From Rhizobium mayense (GTDB lineage: Bacteria; Pseudomonadota; Alphaproteobacteria; Rhizobiales; Rhizobiaceae): a DNA stretch of 38,526 nt. The DNA lies in the NCBI RefSeq assembly GCF_030272705.1, contig NZ_JARFYM010000045.1, positions 1-38,526 on the forward strand, read 5' to 3'. The notes beneath the pieces are model-generated. The model made no database searches. It worked only from the letters and a program-made list of their open reading frames with translations, and was not told where the DNA came from. The stretch's first letter is position 1, and each line of letters begins with the position of its first letter. Positions 16,305 to 23,563 of the stretch are shown in pieces. The position numbers were made by a program, and so were the translations under genes.

Positions 16305-17269
16305 GCTGCTTCCTTCGCTGAAAAGTGGAGCGACACCTTCTTCGCCAGCCCAAGAACGCCGCTGGAGGCAAAGGCAATCACTGCGATCAGGACGATGGCG
16401 TAGACGATGAGGTCGATGCCCGGCATTCCGCCGGCAAAGCCCTTGGTGATTTCTCCGAGACCGTGCATCGTAAAGGCACCTATCAGCGGCCCGAGCACGA
16501 TGCCGCGACCGCCGACGATTGGCGCCAGCAATGCCTCGATCGAGATCCAGATTCCGAAGGCGATTCCGGCGTCGATATAGAGAAAATATTGGACGTAGAG
16601 CACACCGGCGGCAGCCGTCATTGCGCCTGAGAGACTGATCGCCTTAAGCTTGACGGTAAGTACATCGACGCCGAGCGCTTTTGCGGCATCCTCGTTCTCG
16701 CGCACGGCAACCAGATGGGCGCCGAAGCGGGAATTGGCGACCTTCTGGGTCACCAGAAGGCTAATGAAAACGAAGCTGAGCGCAAGCAGCATGAATGCCG
16801 GGCGGCTGGAGAATTGCAGGTTGGCAAAGCCTGGATTGAGCTTCAGCAATAGCCCGGCTGCCCCTCCAGTCATATCCGAGGCGTTGGCGAGCACCCTCAG
16901 AAGCTCGGCGAAGGCGAGCGTCACCAACGCGAAATACGAACCACGAAGTCCGGCCCGGAAACTCAAGAAACCCACGACGAGGCCGGCGAGCGCGCCAGCG
17001 AAGATTGCAACCGCCATCGCCACCCAGGCATTGAGGCCGAAATTGGTTTGCAGAATTGAGGCTGTATAAGCGCCGATTCCGAAGAACATGGCATGACCGA
17101 AGGACGTTTGTCCGCCGATGCCGCCGAGTAGATTCCAGCCCTGTGCGGCCAGCGCGACGATCAGGACCGTGGTCGTGAAATTGAAGAAGGTGTTCGACCC
17201 GGTCACCAATGGCGTCAATGCCAGGAGCAGGGTGATTAGGACGATGGAGAGATAACCGCGTCCGATCAT
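16301..17269 (-). CDS. LivM-like ABC transporter permease
   Basis: Inner-membrane permease of the LIV/HAAT family, 322 residues with about eight to ten hydrophobic segments. It carries the conserved QGWNLLGGIGGQTSFGHAMFFGIGAYTA region, RGSYFALVTLAFAELLRV and the cytoplasmic EAA-type loop near VAVRENEDAAKALGVDVLTVKLKA. It overlaps the next permease gene by 4 bp and the LivG-like gene by 4 bp. With LivH it forms the translocation channel. Confidence 0.93.
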   Translation of the reverse strand: MIGRGYLSIVLITLLLALTPLVTGSNTFFNFTTTVLIVALAAQGWNLLGGIGGQTSFGHAMFFGIGAYTASILQTNFGLNAWVAMAVAIFAGALAGLVVGFLSFRAGLRGSYFALVTLAFAELLRVLANASDMTGGAAGLLLKLNPGFANLQFSSRPAFMLLALSFVFISLLVTQKVANSRFGAHLVAVRENEDAAKALGVDVLTVKLKAISLSGAMTAAAGVLYVQYFLYIDAGIAFGIWISIEALLAPIVGGRGIVLGPLIGAFTMHGLGEITKGFAGGMPGIDLIVYAIVLIAVIAFASSGVLGLAKKVSLHFSAKEAA

Positions 17270-18138
17270 GCTTTTGCTCCGAACAGGCCGGTCGGGCGCA
17301 GGAGCAGGACCAGGATGAAGATGATGAAGATGCCGATCTGCCCGAGGCTTTCTCCGAGGAAGAGACCGCTCACGCTTTCGACCATACCGATGATCAAGCC
17401 TCCCGCCATAGCGCCGGGGATGGACCCCATCCCGCCCAGGACGACGACTGTAAAGGCAATGTTGACGAAGGCGCCACCAATGCGCGGATTGACGTAGAAC
17501 GTCGGCATCAGCAACGCAGCCGCCATGGCAAGTGCGGCGCAGCCGAGTCCGAACGTGACAGCGAAAATGTGCCCGACATTGATCCCGACAAGCTTGGCGC
17601 CAAGCTTTTCACGGGCGACGGCGCGGATTGCCTTGCCTGTATCTGTGCGGTTCATGAGCAGAAAGAAGGCAAGGGCGACGATCAGCGAACCTGCGGCGCC
17701 GATGAGTTTGGCGCTTGAGAGAAGGAAGGGACCGGCCTCGACGACGGCGAAGGACCAATCCGAGGGGATGGAACGCGTGTCGGAACCGAAGCCGACGAGA
17801 AGCGCATTCTCGATGAGGATCGAAAGGCCAAGGGTGATCAGCAGGATGTTGCTGTCATCGCCATGCGACGCGGGGCCGATGACGAAGCGCTGCACACAGT
17901 AGCCGACAGCAAAAAAGACAGGCGCGACGATCGGGATCGTCCAGTAGGGATCGATCGCGAAGGCGGCATTCAGGCCCCAAACGGCAAACATAGCCGCCGC
18001 GAGTGTCGCTCCGTGCGCAAAGTTGATGATGTGAAGCACACCATAGACCAAGGTGAGACCGAGGGCGACAAGGGCGTAGATGGCTCCTGTCAAAAGCCCG
18101 TTGATCATCGCTTCAATGATGATGGTTGGGGAAAACAT
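17266..18138 (-). CDS. LivH-like ABC transporter permease
   Basis: Inner-membrane permease, 290 residues. It has the typical LivH start INGLLTGAIYALVALGLTLVYGVLHIINFAHG, the AVAREKLGAKLVGINVGHIFAVTFGLGCALAM-like cytoplasmic loop, and VVLGGMGSIPGAMAGGLIIGMVESV near the end. It follows the binding-protein gene after a 74-bp gap that contains a 9-bp-arm hairpin, which may lower permease expression relative to the binding protein. Confidence 0.93.
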   Translation of the reverse strand: MFSPTIIIEAMINGLLTGAIYALVALGLTLVYGVLHIINFAHGATLAAAMFAVWGLNAAFAIDPYWTIPIVAPVFFAVGYCVQRFVIGPASHGDDSNILLITLGLSILIENALLVGFGSDTRSIPSDWSFAVVEAGPFLLSSAKLIGAAGSLIVALAFFLLMNRTDTGKAIRAVAREKLGAKLVGINVGHIFAVTFGLGCAALAMAAALLMPTFYVNPRIGGAFVNIAFTVVVLGGMGSIPGAMAGGLIIGMVESVSGLFLGESLGQIGIFIIFILVLLLRPTGLFGAKA

Positions 18139-18168
18139 GCTCTATTCCGCCTTACGACGTCGACAATG

Positions 18169-18198
18169 ATCTGAGCGCGCGCAAGGGCACGCTCAGAT
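18169..18198 (-). other. Intergenic hairpin between binding-protein and permease genes
   Basis: ATCTGAGCG (18169-18177) and CGCTCAGAT (18190-18198) form a perfect 9-bp stem with a 12-nt loop, just after the stop of the binding-protein gene on the transcribed (minus) strand. No T-run follows. It is more likely an mRNA 3'-end stabiliser or partial terminator that raises binding-protein levels than a full terminator. Confidence 0.55.
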
Positions 18199-18212
18199 AT
18201 TAGACATGGGCA

Positions 18213-19436
18213 TCAAGCGTTTGCCGGGAACTTCGGCTTGGCGTTGGCGAAGGCTTCGGGAAAGACGACCTTGATGTCGCCGCCCTGAACCTGCGTGGAG
18301 ACGGGCGCGCCTCCCAGGTTCTGGCCGTTTTCAAATTTCGTCGGCCCATAGGGCATGAGGTGACCTGCAAAGGTCGACGTGGCAAGTGCATCGATAATCT
18401 TCGTTCGGTCTGCAGCACCGGCACGCTCTATCGCGTCCGCCAGCAGGCCGACGCACGAATAGTTCAGCGGAACATTGTAATTATAGGTCTTGCCGGCGGC
18501 TTCGACCCGCTTTTGAAGTGCAACCGCCTTTTCGTTGCGCGGATCATGCCAATGGTTGACGTCCATGACGTTCTCGGCCGCTTCCGGAAATTCCTTGACG
18601 AAACGTCGGTTGGAGGCCGCACCGTTGAGGACGCTGTAAACGGCCTTCGGGCGAACGCGCTGCTGCTGCATCGTGCGCGCGAGCAGCACCGTTTCACCGT
18701 AGTAGGTGCTGGGGATGACGAGATCCGGATTCAACGAGCGCAGACGCAGCGTGACGTTTGAGAGGTCGCGCGACGGCGTCGGAACGGCGATCAGTTCAAG
18801 GATTTCGAAGCCGTATTTCGGCAGTTCCGCAGCCATCAGCTTGGCAAGGCCGGTGCCGAACAGACCGTCCTCGTGGACGAGCGCGATGGTCTTGGCAACC
18901 TTGCCGGAAGCCTCATTGATCTTGACGAGGTTCTGGATCGCAGCAGCGGTGCACAGCGCAAAGCCCGGCGCGAAGCGGAAGGTGTTTTTCAACCCGCGCT
19001 GGACGATCTGGTCGGTCACGCCGACATCGACAATATAGGGCAGGTCGTAACGCGCCGCTGCCTGCGAACCAGCCAGGCAGATGGGGCTGGCGAAGCCACC
19101 GACGACGGCCACCACGCCGTCCTCCTGCATGCGCTCCACCTCCTGGGTGCCGGCTTCCGGCGTCGAGCGGGCGTCGCCGAACACGATTTCAAGCTTGGCG
19201 CCTCCAAGCGCCTTGATACCCCCGGCTTTGTTGATGTCATCGATCGCCAGTTCGGCGCCCATGCGGCCATATTCGCCGTCCTGGGCCAATGCGCCGGTGA
19301 CCGGCTGCAGGATGCCAACCTTGATCGGCGCGGGTTCGGCGCCGCGGACGATGGCAGGCGTCGCGATCGTTGAGAGGGCGACAGCGCTGCCCTTTAGAAC
19401 AGTCCTGCGATCGAATGGGGTATTGAGAAATTTCAT
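18213..19436 (-). CDS. LIV-type ABC transporter substrate-binding protein with Tat-like signal
   Basis: Periplasmic receptor of the importer, 407 residues. The N-terminus has a twin-arginine signal (DRRTVLKGSAVALSTIATPAIVRGA, export site near residue 33), followed by the HAAT binding fold. Fold markers are IKVGILQPVTGALAQDGEYGRMGAELAIDDINKAGG, EVERMQEDGVVAVVGGFASP and GLFGTGLAKLMAAELPKYGFE. Its start overlaps the GntR gene stop by 4 bp, so the regulator and receptor are co-transcribed. Binding proteins of this type take amino acids, amides, aromatic acids and small carboxylates; the ligand cannot be read from the sequence. A Tat signal implies folding before export. Confidence 0.93.
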   Translation of the reverse strand: MKFLNTPFDRRTVLKGSAVALSTIATPAIVRGAEPAPIKVGILQPVTGALAQDGEYGRMGAELAIDDINKAGGIKALGGAKLEIVFGDARSTPEAGTQEVERMQEDGVVAVVGGFASPICLAGSQAAARYDLPYIVDVGVTDQIVQRGLKNTFRFAPGFALCTAAAIQNLVKINEASGKVAKTIALVHEDGLFGTGLAKLMAAELPKYGFEILELIAVPTPSRDLSNVTLRLRSLNPDLVIPSTYYGETVLLARTMQQQRVRPKAVYSVLNGAASNRRFVKEFPEAAENVMDVNHWHDPRNEKAVALQKRVEAAGKTYNYNVPLNYSCVGLLADAIERAGAADRTKIIDALATSTFAGHLMPYGPTKFENGQNLGGAPVSTQVQGGDIKVVFPEAFANAKPKFPANA

Positions 19437-20278
19437 GGTTTTGTTCTCCTCTGAGGGGTCGGCCGCTTGGTGCGGTTGTTCTTCTTGGTGTCATTTATCT
19501 GTTCGGATGCCCGCACTGCGTCGGCAGGCGTCCAGCGCCGGGCTCCATCTGATCCGGTGCGTTCGAGATCCATATGGAAGGAATACCGATCAGGCCGGTA
19601 AAGCGCCTGGAGGTGCTCGATGCCGCGGCCGGACGATTCAAAGACGACGCGGGTCATCGTGAGCAGCGCAGCGCCGATATCAAGGTCAAGTGCGTCTGCC
19701 GCTTCCGGCCCGGCCAGCGTCGCGCCGACGACCTGGGTTGCCCGCTCGGCAACGAGGCCAGAGCGTTCGAGCAGTTCGAGCAGCGGCGTCGAGGCGAGAT
19801 CGGCTTCCGAATAGGACATGCCGATCCGCTCCGGCACGTGCGTGACCAGATACGAGAACGGCTGACCGTCGATTAGACGGACGCGAACCGAGCGCTGCAA
19901 TCGTTCGCCGGGATCGAGACGCAATTCCTCAGCCATCGCCGGCGTTGCATTGACATAGGCGAACGAGATCAGTCTGACGCCTGTCTTGCGGCCCATCTCG
20001 ACAAGATGGGTCAGCACGTTCGACAAGTCCGCCACGACCGGCATGCTGGTCTTGCCGGCGCTGACGAAAGTGCCGGAGCCAGGCCGCCGCTCGATCATGC
20101 CGTCGCTTGCAAGCTTATCCAACGCCCGGCGTACGGTGACGCGCGACACGCTATGTTCCTGCGCCAGCGCCGGTTCGCTCGGCAGGCGCGCGTCAACCGC
20201 CACTTCTCCCCGCAGGATCTGCTCCCTGAGCAGGAGATAGAGTCGTCGCGCCTTCAGCGGTTCCATGGTCGAAGACAT
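19433..20278 (-). CDS. GntR-family (HutC/UTRA) regulator heading the catabolic operon
   Basis: About 281 residues from the ATG at 20278, chosen because GGGAA precedes it and because the upstream in-frame extension overlaps the operator. An N-terminal winged helix (about 10-72) carries LYLLLREQILRGEVAVDARLPSEPALAQEHSVSRVTVRRALDKLASDGMIERRPGSGTFV. A UTRA effector domain follows, with GERLQRSVRVRLIDGQPFSYLVTHVPE, LLELLERSGLV and the C-terminal RPDRYSFHMDLER. The UTRA domain usually senses a pathway intermediate. Two tandem GTCTT-N6 sites lie directly upstream and again in the leuC/flavoprotein promoter, so it is the likely regulator of both units. The last ~40 residues are basic and poorly conserved. 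Confidence 0.9.
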   Translation of the reverse strand: MSSTMEPLKARRLYLLLREQILRGEVAVDARLPSEPALAQEHSVSRVTVRRALDKLASDGMIERRPGSGTFVSAGKTSMPVVADLSNVLTHLVEMGRKTGVRLISFAYVNATPAMAEELRLDPGERLQRSVRVRLIDGQPFSYLVTHVPERIGMSYSEADLASTPLLELLERSGLVAERATQVVGATLAGPEAADALDLDIGAALLTMTRVVFESSGRGIEHLQALYRPDRYSFHMDLERTGSDGARRWTPADAVRASEQINDTKKNNRTKRPTPQRRTKP

Positions 20279-20294
20279 TGTCGTGTTCCCGATT

Positions 20295-20334
20295 GTCTTT
20301 CTTATAAGACATTTAGTTGTCTTATAAAGAATAC
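20295..20334. promoter_or_regulatory. Tandem putative GntR operators in the GntR-operon promoter
   Basis: Two 16-bp sites: GTCTT-TCTTAT-AAGAC (20295-20310, perfect palindromic ends) and GTCTT-ATAAAG-AATAC (20319-20334). Their starts are 24 bp apart. Overlapping them is a perfect 10-bp inverted repeat (20302-20311 with 20318-20327, spacer 6 bp). The sites lie 17-56 bp upstream of the GntR start codon, where binding would give autorepression of the whole operon. The same pair with the same 24-bp spacing occurs in front of leuC. Confidence 0.7.
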
Positions 20335-20362
20335 AGATTTGGTGTCGTGTCAATCGGATTCG

Positions 20363-21340
20363 CTAGAGAATGCGACTGAGGTCCGGATATATGAGCAAGG
20401 GCCGGCCAATGGCGACGAAATCCGCCTTGCCGGCCAACAGTATGGTCTCGACATCGGCAAGACTCCTGATGCCGCCGACGGCGATGACCGGGATCGAAAG
20501 GGCGGCGCGCAGCACTCCTGCGCAGGCGAGAGATTCGACGGGCGATGTTGTCTGGGCTGCTAACGGCACGAGGCCGCCGGAGGAAACATGCACGGCATCG
20601 AGCCCATGGCCGGCGAGCCGCGAAAGCGTCCGCACGACCATATCAGGCGTCAGGCCGCCCTCGGCGTTGTCGCTGGCGCTGATCCGCATCGTGATGACCG
20701 GTCCTTGCCCTAACGTCTCGCGCACGGCGCGGATGATGCGGGCGGGGAGGGAGGCGCGACGGTCTTCATCTCCGCCGTACGCGTCGTTGCGCCGATTGCT
20801 GAGCGGCGACAGGAACTGGTGGAGGAGGTAACCATGCGCGGCATGAAGTTCGACGCCGGCAAAACCGCCTTCGACGGCCCGACGCGCCGCAATCTGGAAA
20901 TCGGCGACCAGCTTGTCGATATCAGCTTGCGTCATCGCCTGCGGCATGCCGTAGCGTTCGTCATAGGCGATCGCGCTCGGCGCGAGCAACGGGCCACCGC
21001 CGTAAGGCCGGGACTTGCGTCCGCCATGGCTGAGCTGGACCAAAACAGGCGCGCCTTCCGCTTTGACCGCTGCCGCGATCCTCGAAAGAGCCATGGCGTG
21101 GGCATCGGAGAAGATGCCGATATCGTCGCCCATCAGCCGACCCTCCGGCGAAATCGCCGTCGATTCCAAAATGACGAGGCCAACGCCGCCGCGAGCGCGA
21201 CGGGCATAGTGGTTGACGTGGTAGTCTGTCGCAAACCCGTCGGGCGTACCTTCGTAGCGCTGCATCGGCGGCATGACGATGCGGTTTGCAAGCGTGAGGG
21301 AACCGATCCGGCCCGGCGAGAACGCGAGGGTCACGATCAC
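20363..21340 (-). CDS. Old-yellow-enzyme family NADH:flavin oxidoreductase (ene-reductase)
   Basis: A 325-residue FMN TIM-barrel protein. It begins with the family segments LANRIVMPPMQRYEGTPDGFATDYHVNHYARRARGGVGLVILE and VLVQLSHGGRKSRP. The active-site and FMN motif ELHAAHGYLLHQFLSPLSNRRNDAYGG (about 164-190) and VIAVGGIRSLADVETIL with DFVAIGRPLL for the FMN phosphate follow. It probably reduces an activated C=C bond or transfers hydride in the pathway. The GTG start overlaps the leuD stop by 3 bp (GTGA), so it is co-translated with the leuCD-type hydratase. It is slightly shorter than many OYEs (about 360), and lacks a long C-terminal tail. Confidence 0.9.
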   Translation of the reverse strand: MIVTLAFSPGRIGSLTLANRIVMPPMQRYEGTPDGFATDYHVNHYARRARGGVGLVILESTAISPEGRLMGDDIGIFSDAHAMALSRIAAAVKAEGAPVLVQLSHGGRKSRPYGGGPLLAPSAIAYDERYGMPQAMTQADIDKLVADFQIAARRAVEGGFAGVELHAAHGYLLHQFLSPLSNRRNDAYGGDEDRRASLPARIIRAVRETLGQGPVITMRISASDNAEGGLTPDMVVRTLSRLAGHGLDAVHVSSGGLVPLAAQTTSPVESLACAGVLRAALSIPVIAVGGIRSLADVETILLAGKADFVAIGRPLLIYPDLSRIL

Positions 21341-21972
21341 GCTCCGGAATTCGCTGTGGCCGTCCCGTTTGGTTGCATCCAGGGTCGGCGCTCGCGGTCC
21401 GCGGCGGCGAAAGCGGCGATAGCCTCCGCATGACTACGGGTGAGGTCGATATCGTCCCAACCGTTCAGGAGCTTGGTGCGCCAGACCGGATCGACGGTGA
21501 AGGGCACGACGAGATTGGCGCAACGGATCGTCAGCGCTTCCAGATCGACGGTCGCCGTCTCAGCACCGTCCTGTAGGCCGGCAAGCAAGCTCTCGCAATC
21601 CTCTTCGCTGACGACCGCCGACAGTAAACCATTATTGATTGAATTGGAGGCGAAGATATCCCCGAAAGACGGGGCGATCACGCAGGTGATCCCGTAGTCG
21701 ACCAGTGCGTAGACGGCGGCTTCGCGTGAAGAGCCACTACCGAAATTGCGGCGGCTGACGAGGATTTGTGCGCCCTGGCGGACCGTGTCATTGAGCGGGC
21801 AATCCGCCTTTACCGCGCCGGCTTCGTCGAAGCGCAGATCGTAAAGCAGGAAGCCACCATAGCCATCGGCGCGCGATCGCTTCATGAAACGGGCCGGGAT
21901 CAATTGGTCGGTGTCGATATTCGATTGGGGCAGGGGGCAGGCGACGGCATCCAGAGTTTTGAACGGTTTCAT
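21337..21972 (-). CDS. leuD: LeuD-type small subunit of an aconitase-family hydratase
   Basis: The 211-residue swivel-domain subunit of a 3-isopropylmalate dehydratase-type enzyme. It has LPQSNIDTDQLIPARFMK (substrate-binding start) and NFGSGSSREAAVYALVDYGITCVIAPSFGDIFASNSINNGLL, containing the catalytic Ser of GSSRE. LeuD of leucine synthesis usually reads NFGCGSSREHAPWAL here, so this copy differs next to the active site. The start has a GGGAGGGAGAG ribosome site. The position in a catabolic operon with an ene-reductase and divergent flavoprotein suggests hydration of a substituted maleate (citraconate, dimethylmaleate or similar) instead of leucine synthesis (inference). Confidence 0.88.
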   Translation of the reverse strand: MKPFKTLDAVACPLPQSNIDTDQLIPARFMKRSRADGYGGFLLYDLRFDEAGAVKADCPLNDTVRQGAQILVSRRNFGSGSSREAAVYALVDYGITCVIAPSFGDIFASNSINNGLLSAVVSEEDCESLLAGLQDGAETATVDLEALTIRCANLVVPFTVDPVWRTKLLNGWDDIDLTRSHAEAIAAFAAADRERRPWMQPNGTATANSGA

Positions 21973-21987
21973 GGCTCTCCCTCCCTC

Positions 21988-23424
21988 TCAGTTCCCGGCC
22001 GGGGCCGTTTCGCGCATCAACTGCCGCATATCGGTCAGGTGTCCCGTGACGGCGGCTGCCGCGACCATGGCGGGCGACATCAGGTGCGTGCGCGATCCCG
22101 GGCCCTGTCGGCCACGGAAATTGCGGTTGGTGGTCGAGGCGCAGCGCTCGCCAGGCGGCACGAGATCGCCGTTCATACCGACGCACATGGAACAGCCGGC
22201 ATCGACCCATTCAAGTCCCGCCTCGCGAATGATGCGGTCCAGCCCCTCTTCCTCGGCCTGCTTTTTCACGAGCATGGAGCCTGGCGATACAAGCCCCGGT
22301 ACCTTGGCCTTGCGACCGGCCAGGATTGCCGCGGCGGCGCGAATGTCTTCGATGCGACTGTTGGTGCAGGAGCCGATGAACACCCGGTCGATGTGAATGT
22401 CAGTGAGGTTTTGGCCGGGCCTTATGCCCATATAATCCAGCGCATCGCGCACCTGCGCGGCACGGGCGGGATCGGAGATCTGTTCAGGGTCCGGCACGGT
22501 CGCGGTGATCGGCGAGGCGTCTTCCGGGGTAATGCCCCAGGTTACGACCGGCGCAATCTCGCTGGCATTGAGGCTGACTTCGCGGTCGAAGACGGCATCC
22601 GGGTCGCTTGCCAATGCCAACCAGTCCTTGGAGGCGGCCTCGAAAGCCTCGCCCTGCGGCGCAAACGGACGGCCGCGCAGATAGTCCAGGGTTGTTGTGT
22701 CAGGCGCCACCATGCCGCACCGCCCGCCGGCCTCGATGGAGAGATTGCACAGCGTCAGCCGGCCTTCCATGGAAAGGCTGCGGATTGCCGAACCGGCATA
22801 TTCGATCGCATGTCCGGCCGCGCCATCCGCGCCGATGAGGGCGATGATCGAGAGAGCGATGTCCTTGGCCGTGACACCTGGAGCAAGCGCGCCGTCGACT
22901 GTCACGCGCATCCGCTTCGGCTTCTTCTGCCACAATGTCTGCGTCATGAGCACATGTGCGACTTCTGAGGCGCCGATGCCGAAGGCGATTGCCCCGAAAG
23001 CGCCGTGGGTCGCGGTATGGCTGTCGCCGCAGACCATGGTCAGGCCAGGCAATGTAAGGCCTTGTTCAGGGCCAACCACATGGACGATGCCCTGGTCGGG
23101 ATCGTTGAGGTCGAAGAGGCGAAGGCCGTGGCGCTCGCTATTGCCGCGCAACTGCTCGATCATGCCGCGAATGGCCGGGTCGATCCTCGTGAGATCGCGG
23201 GTGTGGGTGGGGACATAATGGTCCTCGATGCCGAAGGTGAGATCAGGCCGGTAGACCTCGGCATCGCGCTCCTTCAGCTTGTTGAAGGCGTGGAATGAGC
23301 CTTCGTGCAAGAAGTGGCGGTCGATCCAAAGAAGACACTGACCATCCTCCCGCTCCACGACCACATGCGCGTCGAAAACCTTGTCGAAAAGCGTTTTGCC
23401 GCCTCCAGCGTCGATGCGTGGCAC
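21988..23424 (-). CDS. leuC: LeuC-type large [4Fe-4S] subunit of an aconitase-family hydratase
   Basis: The 478-residue subunit carries the iron-sulfur cluster ligands Cys353 (FIGSCTNSR), Cys411 and Cys414 (DAGCSMCVGMNGD). It also has the family segments LFDKVFDAHVV, VCGDSHTATHGAFGAIAFGIGASEVAHVLMTQTL and VTWGITPEDASPIT. The GTG start at 23424 follows a strong AAGGAGGG. Names from automatic pipelines will be 3-isopropylmalate dehydratase large subunit. The operon contains no leuA or leuB, and the shared GntR operator points to the adjacent catabolic cluster. Maleate hydratase, citraconate hydratase and dimethylmaleate hydratase are alternative members of this family. Confidence 0.9.
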   Translation of the reverse strand: MPRIDAGGGKTLFDKVFDAHVVVEREDGQCLLWIDRHFLHEGSFHAFNKLKERDAEVYRPDLTFGIEDHYVPTHTRDLTRIDPAIRGMIEQLRGNSERHGLRLFDLNDPDQGIVHVVGPEQGLTLPGLTMVCGDSHTATHGAFGAIAFGIGASEVAHVLMTQTLWQKKPKRMRVTVDGALAPGVTAKDIALSIIALIGADGAAGHAIEYAGSAIRSLSMEGRLTLCNLSIEAGGRCGMVAPDTTTLDYLRGRPFAPQGEAFEAASKDWLALASDPDAVFDREVSLNASEIAPVVTWGITPEDASPITATVPDPEQISDPARAAQVRDALDYMGIRPGQNLTDIHIDRVFIGSCTNSRIEDIRAAAAILAGRKAKVPGLVSPGSMLVKKQAEEEGLDRIIREAGLEWVDAGCSMCVGMNGDLVPPGERCASTTNRNFRGRQGPGSRTHLMSPAMVAAAAVTGHLTDMRQLMRETAPAGN

Positions 23425-23486
23425 GATGCCCTCCTTCCATTCCCTTCTTTCAATCTAGGCACGGGTGGCGGTGAAAATCAAATGTT

Positions 23487-23526
23487 GTTTTAAAAATAAT
23501 ACAGATTATTGTCTTTCAAAAATGAC
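23487..23526. promoter_or_regulatory. Tandem putative GntR operators in the leuC/flavoprotein divergent promoter
   Basis: Two 16-bp sites, GTTTT-AAAAAT-AATAC (23487-23502) and GTCTT-TCAAAA-ATGAC (23511-23526), with starts 24 bp apart, exactly as in front of the GntR gene. The 24-bp block 23484-23507 matches 20316-20339 at 21 of 24 positions in the same orientation. Overlapping this are two 14-bp near-identical repeats, ACAGATTATTGTCT (23501-23514) and ACAGATTGCTGTCT (23525-23538). The gap between leuC and the plus-strand flavoprotein is only 139 bp, so one bound protein could control both directions. Confidence 0.65.
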
Positions 23527-23563
23527 AGATTGCTGTCTGAGGATCGGGAGCGGAGAGACGCAA

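Noticed and set aside
21337..23424. leuCD as part of leucine biosynthesis
   Set aside because: No leucine genes are nearby and the operator and operon partners are catabolic. I keep the gene names but not the pathway.
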